Positions 52,901-63,672 of a DNA stretch of 64,000 nt are shown here, in pieces. Origin of the DNA: Streptomyces cynarae (GTDB taxonomy: Bacteria > Actinomycetota > Actinomycetes > Streptomycetales > Streptomycetaceae); NCBI RefSeq assembly GCF_025642135.1, contig NZ_CP106793.1:1116001-1180000 (forward strand), in the 5' to 3' direction. A program made the position numbers and the translations under genes. The stretch's first letter is position 1, and each line of letters begins with the position of its first letter. The notes beneath the pieces are model-generated. The model was given only the letters and a program-made list of their open reading frames with translations, had not been told where the DNA came from and made no database searches.

Positions 52901-53646
52901 CTACCGCTTGCCCACTTTGCGGGTGGCCCGCAGCCACTCCTTGTTCATGTTCGTGATGGAGACCGGCGGGATGCCCTTGGGGCACGCGGTGGCGCACTCG
53001 CCGGTGAGGGTGCAGCCGCCGAAGCCCTCCTCGTCCATCTGGGCCACCATGTCCAGCACGCGGGTCTCGCGCTCGGGCGCGCCCTGCGGCAGGACGTTGA
53101 GGTGGTTGATCTTGGCCGAGGTGAAGAGCATCGCCGCGCCGTTGGGGCAGGCGGCCACGCAGGCGCCGCAGCCGATGCACTCGGCGTGCTCGAACGCGTA
53201 GTCGGCGTCCGCCTTGGGCACGGGGGTGGCGTGGGCCTCGGGCGCGGAGCCGGTCGGGGCGGTGATGTAGCCGCCGGCCTGGATGATCCGGTCGAAGGCC
53301 GAGCGGTCCACGACCAGGTCCTTGACCACGGGGAAGGCGGCGGCCCGCCAGGGCTCGATGTCGATGGTGTCGCCGTCCTCGAAGGACCGCATGTGCAGCT
53401 GACAGGTGGTGGTGCGCTCGGGGCCGTGCGCGTCACCGTTGATCACCAGGCTGCACGCGCCGCAGATGCCCTCGCGGCAGTCGTGGTCGAAGGCGACGGG
53501 TTCCTCTCCGGAGAGGATGAGCTGTTCGTTGAGGACGTCCAGCATCTCCAGGAAGGACATGTCGGGCGAGATGCCGTCCACCTCGTAGGTGGACATGGCG
53601 CCGTCGGCGTCGGCGTTCTTCTGCCGCCAGACGCGCAGGGTGAGCT

Positions 53647-53650
<4 letters not shown>
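52901..53650 (-). CDS. sdhB: Succinate dehydrogenase iron-sulfur subunit
   Basis: A 249-residue subunit that carries electrons from the flavoprotein to menaquinone. The [2Fe-2S] cluster is bound by [15 protein letters not shown] and the preceding ferredoxin-like fold; the C-terminal domain has [14 protein letters not shown] and a second cysteine set in [14 protein letters not shown] for the [4Fe-4S] and [3Fe-4S] clusters. It starts at ATG 53650, overlapping the sdhA stop by four bases (ATGA). It forms a complex with SdhA and the cytochrome b subunit. Confidence 0.97.
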
Positions 53651-55605
<1,955 letters not shown>

Positions 55606-55606
55606 G

Positions 55607-56314
55607 TCAGCTCACCACTCCGGTCATGACGCCCACGGGTACGGCGATGAATCCGGCCGTGAGCAGCAGCGCGAGGACGTTGGCGACGGTCTTCAGGGCG
55701 CGGTCGCGCCTCCGGCTGCCGACGCCGAGGGTCTGGGCGGCGCTCCAGAAGCCGTGCCGGATGTGCAGGCCGAGCGCCAGCATCGCGACGATGTAGATGA
55801 CGTCGCTGTACCAGTGGGAGAAGTCGTCGACGACGTTCTGGTACGGGTGCCCGGGCTGGAAGCTGCCCGGGTGCACGGTGCCGGTGGTCAGGTCCAGGAC
55901 GTGCCAGACGATGAACAGGCCGAGGATGATCCCGCCCCAGCGCATGGTGCGGGTGGCGTAGCTCGCCCGCGGCCTTTTGTGCACGTACTTGCTGGGCCGG
56001 GCCTTGATGTCGCGGCGGCTGAGCTGGTAGGCGGAGACGGCGTGGGCGACGACGGCCACGATCAGGACGATCCGGATGAGCCAGAGCGTCCACTCGTAGT
56101 GCATGAACGGCTCGCCGACGGTGCGCAGCCAGTGGGCGTAGTGGTTGAACTCGCCCGCCCCGAAGTAGATCTTCAGGTTTCCGATCACGTGGGCGACCAG
56201 GTACAGCAGCATGATCAGGCCGCTGACCGCCATCACGGTCTTCTTGCCGACAGTGGAGTCCCACACGGTGCGTGCCATGGACGGCCGTCGGTCCGTCCGC
56301 GTTGCCAGTGCCAT
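55607..56314 (-). CDS. sdhC: Succinate dehydrogenase cytochrome b subunit
   Basis: A 235-residue five-helix membrane anchor. [27 protein letters not shown] begins helix 1 with a haem-ligand His, further His residues are in [25 protein letters not shown] and [13 protein letters not shown], giving the di-haem arrangement typical of menaquinone-linked complexes. It starts the sdhCAB transcript, is divergent from a LysR regulator, and ends two bases before the sdhA start. Confidence 0.95.
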   Translation of the reverse strand: MALATRTDRRPSMARTVWDSTVGKKTVMAVSGLIMLLYLVAHVIGNLKIYFGAGEFNHYAHWLRTVGEPFMHYEWTLWLIRIVLIVAVVAHAVSAYQLSRRDIKARPSKYVHKRPRASYATRTMRWGGIILGLFIVWHVLDLTTGTVHPGSFQPGHPYQNVVDDFSHWYSDVIYIVAMLALGLHIRHGFWSAAQTLGVGSRRRDRALKTVANVLALLLTAGFIAVPVGVMTGVVS

Positions 56315-56374
56315 GTCACAGCACGCTAGGGCCGAATGTCCTCATCGGTCCAAGACATGGTCCGGCTCGTTTCG

Positions 56375-56389
56375 ATAGACGTCTCCTAT
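56375..56389. promoter_or_regulatory. Candidate LysR operator between sdhC and LysR gene
   Basis: ATAG-N7-CTAT is a dyad that contains the T-N11-A core typical of LysR sites. It is only 10 bp from the LysR GTG and within the 84-bp shared intergenic region with sdhC, consistent with autoregulation and control of the operon. Confidence 0.5.
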
Positions 56390-56398
56390 GATGGGTGA

Positions 56399-57283
56399 GT
56401 GCAGTTCCAGCAGCTCCAGTACTTCGTGGCCGTCGCCGAGACCCGGCACTTCACCCGGGCCGCGGAGCTGGTCCATGTCGCCCAGCCCTCGCTGTCGCAG
56501 CAGATCAGGGCGCTGGAGCGGGAGCTCGGGGCGGATCTGTTCCTACGGGCGCGCGGCAACATCACGCTCACCGACGCCGGGGAGGCGCTGCTGCCCCTGG
56601 CCCGCCGGATCCTGGCCGACGCGGACACGGCCCGGCACGAGGTGCAGGAGCTGGTGCAGCTGCGCAGCGGCCGGATCCGCCTGGGCGCCACCCCGAGCCT
56701 GTGCACCGGCCTGCTGCCGGATGTGCTGCGCGCCTTCCACGACCGCTACCCCGGCATCCGGCTGCTGATCGAGGAGGGCGGCTCCCACGACCTGGTACGG
56801 GAGCTCGCGCGCGGCGCCCTCGACCTGGCGCTGATCGTGCTGCCGCTGCCCACTCCCTCCCCCGCCCTGACCACGGTGGAGCTGCTGCGCGAGGACCTGG
56901 TGGTGGTTTCCTCCCCGGACGCGCCACGACCCGGCGGCGGTCGCCGCACGGTCCGGATCGCGGATCTGGAGGGCGAGCGCCTGGTGATGTTCCGGCACGG
57001 CTACGACCTGAGGGAACTCACCGTGGCGGCGTGCCGCGCCGAGGGCTTCGAGCCGGTCTTCGCGGTGGAGGGCGGCGAGATGGACGCGGTGCTGGGCTTC
57101 GTGCGGGCGGGCCTGGGCGTGGCCGTGGTCCCGCGGATGGTCGCCACCCGTTCCGGGCGCGGGCTGCGGGTGACCCCGCTGGCCCGGCCCGGACTGTACC
57201 GGACGATCGCGCTGGCCCACCGCAGCGATGTGGCACCGCCGCGTGCGGCGCGGGAGCTGCAGCGGATGCTGCTGGAGCGGTGA
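56399..57283 (+). CDS. LysR-family transcriptional regulator
   Basis: A 294-residue regulator with an N-terminal winged HTH (FQQLQYFVAVAETRHFTRAAEL, PSLSQQIRALERELGADLFLR) and a full effector domain (RIRLGATPSLCTGLLPDVLRAF, GEMDAVLGFVRAGLGVAVVPRM). GTG 56399 is the only reasonable start. It is divergent from sdhCAB with 84 bp between, so it probably controls this succinate dehydrogenase set in response to a carbon-metabolism signal. Confidence 0.95.
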   Translation: MQFQQLQYFVAVAETRHFTRAAELVHVAQPSLSQQIRALERELGADLFLRARGNITLTDAGEALLPLARRILADADTARHEVQELVQLRSGRIRLGATPSLCTGLLPDVLRAFHDRYPGIRLLIEEGGSHDLVRELARGALDLALIVLPLPTPSPALTTVELLREDLVVVSSPDAPRPGGGRRTVRIADLEGERLVMFRHGYDLRELTVAACRAEGFEPVFAVEGGEMDAVLGFVRAGLGVAVVPRMVATRSGRGLRVTPLARPGLYRTIALAHRSDVAPPRAARELQRMLLER

Positions 57284-57295
57284 GGCCGGAACGAC

Positions 57296-58186
57296 TCAGC
57301 CCAGCACGGCCGGTTTGAGCACCTCCTCGCACCACCGGCGGAAGGAGGTGGGCGCGGTGTCCGGGCTGCTCGGCTCGGCCACGCCGTAGAAGCCCTGCTC
57401 GTCGAGTGCCCGCACCATGTCGGCCAGGCCCTGCGCCCAGGCTTCGGTCGCGCCGTGACGCAGGAGCATCACCTTGTGGTCGTCGGCGCTGATCCGCTGG
57501 AAGCGGACAGGCCTGTCCAGCACCTCGGACAGGATCCGCGCCATGCCTTCGGGGGTCAGTTCGTCGGGGCCGACCAGCGGCACATCCGCCTGGCCGGTCC
57601 AGGAGTCGTCGAGCAGCAGCCGCGCCGCGGTGGCGCCGACGTCACGAGTGGTACAGGTGCGCAGCACCCGGTCACCGTCGGCCGCCAGCGAGAAAACGCC
57701 CCCGCTGCGCATCGACTCGGCCTGGTGCAGCAGGTTCTCCATCAGGAACGGCGGGCACAGCGCCCGGTGGTGGACGCCTGTGGCCCGGATCCGGTCGTCC
57801 ATGACCAGCGAGGCCGAGATCTGCCCGGCCTTCTCGGCGACCCCGCGGCCCAGGGTGGAGACGGCGACGACGCGCTGGACGCCCTGGTTCTCGATCGCCT
57901 CGACGAGAGGCCGGGTGAAGTCGAGGAAGTGCCCCTCGACGCTGTGGGCGGTGGGTGTCGGGGGCACCAGCCAGAACACCCGGTCGACGCCCGCGCACGC
58001 CTTGGCGGCGACGTCGGGGTCGGCGTGCGATCCCCGCACGGCCTCCACGCGGTCGCGGACGCGCGGGGTCAGGCGCGCGGGATCGCGGACGATCACCCGG
58101 ATCGGCCCGACCGTGTCCCCTGCGTCGAGGAGGGCGTCGAGGACCCGGCTGCCGATCTGTCCGGTCGGGGTGGTGACGAGAATCAT
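57296..58186 (-). CDS. NmrA-like NAD(P)-binding protein
   Basis: A 296-residue atypical SDR of the NmrA group. ILVTTPTGQIGSRVLDALLDAG is the nucleotide-binding motif (GxxGxxG variant), and VFWLVPPTPTA and RVVAVSTLGRG follow. The YxxxK catalytic motif is absent, as in NmrA-type redox sensors and quinone reductases. GGAGG precedes ATG 58186. It is divergent from a LysR regulator, which probably regulates it, a common arrangement for NmrA-type genes. Confidence 0.9.
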   Translation of the reverse strand: MILVTTPTGQIGSRVLDALLDAGDTVGPIRVIVRDPARLTPRVRDRVEAVRGSHADPDVAAKACAGVDRVFWLVPPTPTAHSVEGHFLDFTRPLVEAIENQGVQRVVAVSTLGRGVAEKAGQISASLVMDDRIRATGVHHRALCPPFLMENLLHQAESMRSGGVFSLAADGDRVLRTCTTRDVGATAARLLLDDSWTGQADVPLVGPDELTPEGMARILSEVLDRPVRFQRISADDHKVMLLRHGATEAWAQGLADMVRALDEQGFYGVAEPSSPDTAPTSFRRWCEEVLKPAVLG

Positions 58187-58308
58187 GGGAACCTCCGGGA
58201 AGAACGGGTTCGGAAGACGTGATCGAGACTGCTCCCCGGCCCACCGGAACTGAAGGACCGGTCCGCTCCCGGTTGTTACCCTCAAGGCAATACCGGGAGG
58301 GGGGAACC

Positions 58309-59172
58309 GTGGAGTCCCGTCCGCTGCGCTACTTCGTCGCCGTCGCCGAGGAACTCAACTTCGCCCGCGCGGCCGAGCGGCTGGGCATCTCCCCGCCGCC
58401 CCTGTCCCGTGCGATCCGGCACCTGGAGGCGGAGCTCGGTGTCACCCTGTTCGAGCGGACCACGCACAGCGTCGCTCTGACCCCGGCCGGCGAGGTGCTC
58501 CTCGCGGAGGCGCGGGTCGCGCTGGAGGCCCTGCAGGCCGCAGCTCGACGGGCGCAGCGCGCGGCCGCCCGGGAGAGGAAGCTGGTCCTGGCCGTCAAGG
58601 CCGACGGCGATGCCGGACTGCTGGAGCCGATTCTGGAGCGCGTCGCGGCCGAACCCGGGGCCGTGCCCGTCACGGTCCGGCTGTGCGGATGGCAGGAACA
58701 GCCACGACTGCTGCGCCTGGGCGAGGCCGACGCCGCCCTCGTATACGAGCCGTTCGACCGCACCGGCTTGGACGTCGAGACGCTGTTCGCCGAGCCGCGC
58801 GTCGCCGTCCTCTCCGCGGCGCACCCGCTGGCCTCCAGGGACCGGCTCGGCCTCGCCGACCTCGGCCTGCGCCCCGGCGATCTGCACCCGTTCATCGACC
58901 GGATGCGGCGGGAGGGCCGCGATCTCGCCCAACTGCTCACGCTGATCCCGCTGGGCGACCTGGTCACCCTGCTGCCCGCCTCCGTCGCCGCCCGCTACCC
59001 GCGCCCGGGTGTCGCCTACCGCCCCGTCGAGGACGCGCCGCCCGCGGTCCTGGCCATCGCCTGGCCGCAGCAGTCCCGCTCGACGGCCACCGCTGCGCTG
59101 ATTCGGGCCGCCGTCTCCGTGGCCGAGGCCGTACGGGCAGGCGCCGTGGACGCACAGGCCGTACGGCCGTGA
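58309..59172 (+). CDS. LysR-family transcriptional regulator
   Basis: A 287-residue regulator: winged HTH (PLRYFVAVAEELNFARAAERL, PPPLSRAIRHLEAELGVTLF) followed by an effector domain with VALSAAHPLASRDRL-type blocks. GTG 58309 has a GGGAGGGGG site. It is divergent from the NmrA-like gene across 122 bp. The TTACC...GGTA-like elements around 58273-58293 in that gap could be its binding site. The stop is five bases from the end of the convergent c-di-GMP gene. Confidence 0.94.
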   Translation: MESRPLRYFVAVAEELNFARAAERLGISPPPLSRAIRHLEAELGVTLFERTTHSVALTPAGEVLLAEARVALEALQAAARRAQRAAARERKLVLAVKADGDAGLLEPILERVAAEPGAVPVTVRLCGWQEQPRLLRLGEADAALVYEPFDRTGLDVETLFAEPRVAVLSAAHPLASRDRLGLADLGLRPGDLHPFIDRMRREGRDLAQLLTLIPLGDLVTLLPASVAARYPRPGVAYRPVEDAPPAVLAIAWPQQSRSTATAALIRAAVSVAEAVRAGAVDAQAVRP

Positions 59173-59176
59173 CGGC

Positions 59177-61324
59177 TCAGCCCGTCGCGTCCACCAGGGC
59201 CAGTTCGTGCAGGCGCTCCGGGGGGCCGGGGCGGGCGTAGTACCAGCCCTGGGCCGTGTCGCAGCCCATCATCCGCAGCTGTTCGGCCTGAGCGCCGGTC
59301 TCCACGCCCTCCACCGTGACCGCGAGGTCGAGGCTGTGGGCGAGGGAGACGATGCCCTCCACGATCTTCAGGTCGACCGGGTCCGCCGGGTACTGCTGCA
59401 TGCTCTGGGTGAAGGAACGGTCCAGCTTGAGGACCCGCACCGGCAGCCGGCGCAGGTTGGCGAGGTTCGAGTAGCCGGTGCCGAAGTCGTCGAGGGCGAT
59501 GTCCACCCCCATCTCGGCCAGCCGGCGCAGCGGCTTGAGCAGAGCGTCGTCCGCGCCGATGAGCGCCGACTCCGTGACCTCCAGGCAGAGCGCGTCCGGC
59601 TCGAGGCCGGCCCGCTCCAGGATCTCGACGGTGTCGGAGACCAGCCCCGGATGGGTGAGCTGGCAGGGCGAGAGGTTGACGTTGATGCGCAGCGGGCCGG
59701 GCTGGTCCTGCTTCTCCTGCCAGGCACGGGCCTGCCGTACCGCCTCCTGGAGCACCCAGCGGCCCAGCGGCACGATCAGCCCGGTGCGCTCGGCGAGGGG
59801 GATGAAACGGTCGGGGCCGAGCACCCCGTGCTGCGGGTGCAGCCAGCGCACCAGCGCCTCGGCGCCGTGCACCCTGCCGTCGCCGAGGTGGACCAGCGGC
59901 TGGTACTCGATGAAGAACTCGCCCCGGTTCAGGGCCGTGGGCAGTGCCGTGGTCAGCCCGTGCCGGGTGATGGCCCGGGCGTCGGCCTCGGGATCGGCGA
60001 GCTCGTAGCGGTTGCCCCCCGCCGACTTCGCCCGGTACATGGTGATGTCCGCGCTGCGCAGCACCTCCGCCGGGCCGCGCTCCCCGACCGGGCCCTCGAC
60101 GATGCCGATGCTGCCGCGCACGGTCAGCTCGCGGCCGTCGACGCTGATCGGGGTGACCAGCGCGTTCATGATGCGCCCGGCGAGCTCGTCGACCCCGCGC
60201 TCGGTGTCGGGCCCGGTGGTCAGCGCCACGAACTCGTCGCCGCCGAGGCGCGCGACCATCTCGCCGGGGCCGGTCGCGCAGGCCTGCAGGCGGTCGGCGA
60301 CCTCGACGAGCAGCCGGTCCCCGGCCGCGTGGCCGAGGCTGTCGTTGATGGTCTTGAAGCCGTCCAGGTCGAGGTAGCACAGGCCGAACCGCCGGCCCTC
60401 CCCCGCCGCCAGGGCCTTCTCCAGCCGCTCGAAGAACAGGGTCCGGTTGGGCAGGCCGGTGAGCGCGTCGTGCGTGGCCTCGTACCGCAGCCGGAGGTTC
60501 AGCAGCCGCCGCTCGGTGGTGTCCTCCATGAGCGCGAGCTGGTACTGCGGATTGCCGTCGGCGTCGCGCAGCAGGGACACCGTGAGGTTGGTCCACAAAA
60601 CCGTTCCGTCAGGCCGGTAGAAGGCCTTCTCCACGTGGTAGTGGTCCCGCTCGCCGCGCACCAGCTCGTCGTACAGGCGCCAGACCTGCGGTGCGTCGTC
60701 GGGGTGGGTCCACTCGGCGACGTTGCGGCCGCGCACCATCTGCTCGGAGCCGCCGAACATGCGCAGCAGGGCGCCGTTGACCTGGAGCACGTTGCCGTCG
60801 AGGTCGGCGATGCCGATGCCTATGGCGGCGCCCTCGAAGACCGCGCGGAAGCGTGCCTCGGTGGCGTGCAGGGCCTCGGCCACCTCGCCCTGGGCCGTGA
60901 GGGCGGCCTGGGCGATGGCCTCCTGTTCGGCCAGCGTGCGCTCCTTGAGCGCCGCCGCGAACCCGGCGGCCATCGCGTGCTGCAACCGCGAGCAGCGGGT
61001 GCGCTGGGCCTCCTGCGCCTCCGCGGAGCCGTCGGGGTCGCCGCAGTAGAGCACGAGGTAGGCGTCGACGCAGTCGAGGGTGCGGCTGAGGGCCTCCGGG
61101 TCGGTGCAGTGCGCGTCGATGAGCGCCGCGCCGATCCCCTTGGCCGCGGCGGCGTCGAACGCCCTGATCCGCAACGCCTCGCTCAACTGCCGGGCCAGCG
61201 GCAGCAGTCGCTCCTCGAACTCCGGCCGGGTGAGCGACGTCGAGGTCACCGGATAGACGGCCCGGCTCCAGATCGTCGCGAACCTGCGCAGTCTGTCCTC
61301 CGGTCCACCCGGTCCCGCGGTCAC
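59177..61324 (-). CDS. rmdA: PAS-GGDEF-EAL cyclic di-GMP enzyme, RmdA-like
   Basis: A 715-residue cytosolic protein. A helical N-terminal sensor-like region (about 1-150) precedes a PAS/PAC domain (about 155-275: RFRAVFEGAAIGIGIADLDG), a GGDEF domain (about 285-450) with intact VARLGGDEFVAL, and an EAL domain (about 455-700) with intact GAEALVRWLHP and LDDFGTGYSNLANLR. Both active sites look competent, so it may both make and degrade c-di-GMP; in S. coelicolor RmdA is a net phosphodiesterase that affects development. GTG 61324 overlaps the methyltransferase stop by four bases. The call as rmdA rests on this architecture and its SCO0930-like neighbour. Confidence 0.9.
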   Translation of the reverse strand: MTAGPGGPEDRLRRFATIWSRAVYPVTSTSLTRPEFEERLLPLARQLSEALRIRAFDAAAAKGIGAALIDAHCTDPEALSRTLDCVDAYLVLYCGDPDGSAEAQEAQRTRCSRLQHAMAAGFAAALKERTLAEQEAIAQAALTAQGEVAEALHATEARFRAVFEGAAIGIGIADLDGNVLQVNGALLRMFGGSEQMVRGRNVAEWTHPDDAPQVWRLYDELVRGERDHYHVEKAFYRPDGTVLWTNLTVSLLRDADGNPQYQLALMEDTTERRLLNLRLRYEATHDALTGLPNRTLFFERLEKALAAGEGRRFGLCYLDLDGFKTINDSLGHAAGDRLLVEVADRLQACATGPGEMVARLGGDEFVALTTGPDTERGVDELAGRIMNALVTPISVDGRELTVRGSIGIVEGPVGERGPAEVLRSADITMYRAKSAGGNRYELADPEADARAITRHGLTTALPTALNRGEFFIEYQPLVHLGDGRVHGAEALVRWLHPQHGVLGPDRFIPLAERTGLIVPLGRWVLQEAVRQARAWQEKQDQPGPLRINVNLSPCQLTHPGLVSDTVEILERAGLEPDALCLEVTESALIGADDALLKPLRRLAEMGVDIALDDFGTGYSNLANLRRLPVRVLKLDRSFTQSMQQYPADPVDLKIVEGIVSLAHSLDLAVTVEGVETGAQAEQLRMMGCDTAQGWYYARPGPPERLHELALVDATG

Positions 61325-62133
61325 GCCGAGCGCCCCACGCCGGCGAACCCCGCGAACGAAAAGGGATCCTCGTCCTCGGGTGCCGTGTCGGGCCGCCACT
61401 TCGGCATCGGCACCAGCCCGGGTTCCACCATGTCGTACCCCTCGAAGAACCGCGCGATCTCGTCGCGCGAGCGCATGATCAGCGGATTGCGGATGGTGTT
61501 GTACACGTCGACCGCGCCGTCGGCCCGCTCCTTCGGCAGCGGGATCCCCTCGTACGAGGCGTGCGTGAGAACGAGCAGGCTGCCCGGCGCGAGCAAGTCG
61601 CGCAACTCGGCCACCGCACCGTACGGGTCGTCCGTGTCCTCCACGAAGTGCAGTATGGCAACGAGAAGGAGCGCGACTGGCCGGTTCCGGTCTATCAGTC
61701 GCTCCGCCTGAGGGCTCGCCAGGATCTCCTGGGGCTTGCGGAGGTCGGCCGCGACGACGTCCGCGTGCTCGTTGCCCTGGAGGACGGCCCGGCTGTGCGC
61801 GACCGCCACCGGGTCGTGGTCTACGTACACCACGCGCGCCCCCGGGTGCGCCTGCTGCGCCACCTCGTGGACGTTGCCGAAGGTGGGGATGCCGGAGCCG
61901 ATGTCGAGGAACTGGGTGATGCCCTCCCCAACGGCGAAGCGCACGGCGCGGCGCATGAACGCCCGGTTCGCCTGCATGATCTTGGGAAGCCCCGGCATGT
62001 ACTCCATGGCCCTGCGCGCCGCTTCGCGGTCGACCTCGAAGTTGTGGGAGCCGCCCAGGTAGAAGTCGTACATACGGGCGACACTCGGCACGGAGATGTC
62101 GATGCTCCGAGGGGCCCAGGCGGGGCGCTCCAT
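61321..62133 (-). CDS. DUF574-type SAM-dependent methyltransferase
   Basis: A 270-residue member of the DUF574 family. SVARMYDFYLGGSHNFEVDREA is the family-specific N-terminal block; QFLDIGSGIPTFGNVHEVAQ is SAM motif I and VVYVDHDPVAVAHS is motif II. A GGAGAG site precedes ATG 62133. The gene overlaps the c-di-GMP enzyme by four bases (GTGA), so the two proteins are made together. The substrate is unknown; the paralogue at 40972-41790 lacks such a partner. Confidence 0.9.
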   Translation of the reverse strand: MERPAWAPRSIDISVPSVARMYDFYLGGSHNFEVDREAARRAMEYMPGLPKIMQANRAFMRRAVRFAVGEGITQFLDIGSGIPTFGNVHEVAQQAHPGARVVYVDHDPVAVAHSRAVLQGNEHADVVAADLRKPQEILASPQAERLIDRNRPVALLLVAILHFVEDTDDPYGAVAELRDLLAPGSLLVLTHASYEGIPLPKERADGAVDVYNTIRNPLIMRSRDEIARFFEGYDMVEPGLVPMPKWRPDTAPEDEDPFSFAGFAGVGRSA

Positions 62134-62303
62134 GCAGCTCTCCAAGGCGTTGGCGACGGTGTAGGCGATCCGGTGTTCGAGCAGAGGCTACTGATCGTCC
62201 GCCAACCGAGCGAGTAAAAACGGAAATTGACCGTCCGTTCCCGGTCACCACGTGGTCTTTCCGTGGAGAGCGGGGGCGCGCGCAGCCGCCCGCGCCAAAG
62301 GGC

Positions 62304-62334
62304 CCACCCCCTCCGTGCGGTGCGGAGGGGGTGG
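62304..62334 (-). terminator. Perfect 12-bp hairpin terminator
   Basis: CCACCCCCTCCG (62304-62315) pairs perfectly with CGGAGGGGGTGG (62323-62334) around a 7-nt loop. It lies 111 bp beyond the minus-strand lipoprotein stop and ends that transcript before the methyltransferase operon. The 311-bp gap holds no gene. Confidence 0.8.
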
Positions 62335-62444
62335 ACCGGTCGTGCGCGCCTGTGTCCCGTTCGTCCGGCTTGTGCGTCCACTCCCTTCCGCGTTCCGTCG
62401 CTGACTGGGTGAGGCGGTCGATCAACCCTGGGGAGGTGTGATCA

Positions 62445-63395
62445 CTACTTCGGCGCGCCGACCGGCTTTCCGTCGGGCGAGACGGCGTACCAGGTGCCGC
62501 CCACACCCTGACCGTTGGTGTCTCCGGGGGCCTTGTCGCCGGAGAAGGTGTAGATGGGCCAGCAGTTGACGGTCATCTGCTTGGCGCCGTCGGGGCGGGT
62601 GAAGCCCATGAGGCCCTTCTTCTGGACGCCCTTGGTGTCGTCTGCCGAGACGGGGGCGACGACGGGCCACTTCTCCAGGCAGGCGCCGGTGCAGTTCGAC
62701 ACCGGCTCGGGCCAGGCCTTGTCCTTCAGGAAGCGGTAGACCGTCATGCCGTTCTTGTCGACGACGATCGGGCCGAGCTTGGGGTCGTTGCGGACCGACA
62801 GGCCGGGCAGGGCGGCGCCGGCCTTCTTGCCGGTGGGTGCGGTCGCGAACCAGGTGCCCTTGACTCCCTGGCCGTTGACGTCACCGGCCTTGGTGTCCTT
62901 GGCGTACCGGTACATCGGCCAGCCGGCGATGGTGAGCTGCTTGGTGCCGTCGGAGCGGGTGACCTCACCGAGCAGGGAGGTGTCGATACCCGAGGCGACG
63001 GTGGCCCCTTCGGCGGGGACCGGCGGCCACGCCTTCGCGCAGTCGCCGTCGCAGGAGGACTTCGGCGGCTCGGCCGTGTCCTGGTCGAAGCGGTAGAGGG
63101 TGAAGCCGGCGCCGTCCGTGACGATCTTGCCGAGCTTCGCGTTGTCGACGACGGCGAGCTGACCCGCGGACTGCCCGCCCGCGGAGGCGGAGGCGCTCGG
63201 CGCGGCGGTGGAGTCGGCGCCGTAGCCGTTTCCGGGGAGGGAGGGGCTGGAACCCAGGCCGCCCGGGAGAGCGGTGGCCCCCACGTTCTGGCTGCCCGTC
63301 GACTGGGTGCCGCTCTGCGAACCGCACGCCGTCGTGAGCGCCAGCACGGCGGCAGCGGTCGCCACGAGGGAGGCGCTCCGCCAGGTTGTCTTCAT
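62445..63395 (-). CDS. SCO0930-type lipoprotein with secreted repeats
   Basis: A 316-residue exported lipoprotein. The signal peptide ends in the lipobox LTTAC, giving a lipidated N-terminal Cys at about residue 24. A Ser/Gly/Pro-rich linker follows, then two full and two half copies of the secreted repeat of unknown function (PF03640-type), each with TDG/DKNG-x-TLYRF or TVYRF, a CxGxC pair (SSCDGDCAKAWPP; SNCTGACLEKWPV) and a WYAVSPDGK or WFATAPTGK edge strand. Conserved Cys pairs probably form disulfides. A GGGAG site precedes ATG 63395. It is divergent from a Pro-rich secreted protein. Confidence 0.93.
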   Translation of the reverse strand: MKTTWRSASLVATAAAVLALTTACGSQSGTQSTGSQNVGATALPGGLGSSPSLPGNGYGADSTAAPSASASAGGQSAGQLAVVDNAKLGKIVTDGAGFTLYRFDQDTAEPPKSSCDGDCAKAWPPVPAEGATVASGIDTSLLGEVTRSDGTKQLTIAGWPMYRYAKDTKAGDVNGQGVKGTWFATAPTGKKAGAALPGLSVRNDPKLGPIVVDKNGMTVYRFLKDKAWPEPVSNCTGACLEKWPVVAPVSADDTKGVQKKGLMGFTRPDGAKQMTVNCWPIYTFSGDKAPGDTNGQGVGGTWYAVSPDGKPVGAPK

Positions 63396-63672
63396 TCTCA
63401 ACTCCCGCTGTCAGCTTCGGTGTTGCAGCGTCCTCTGTGCGCCGCTGTGTGGCCATGGGTACGGGCGGGAGTGCCCGGTGTGTTCAATCGGGCCGGGAAT
63501 TTCTTTCCGGAACCTGTGACGCGTTTCCGGCCACCGCCCCGGCCCGCCCCCGGCACCCCTCGCACGGATGTGCCCAACTCGGTCCGTACCGGACGTGGTT
63601 GCCCGAAACAACTCGAAGGCGGATCTCCCTCCTTCGAGGCAATTCGCCGGGGCCCGGGCGTGCGGGGGCGCG

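Noticed and set aside
59207..61711. An 834-codon plus-strand frame opposite the c-di-GMP gene
   Set aside because: Gly/Gln/Ala/Arg composition without domain; the minus-strand GGDEF/EAL protein is clearly the gene.
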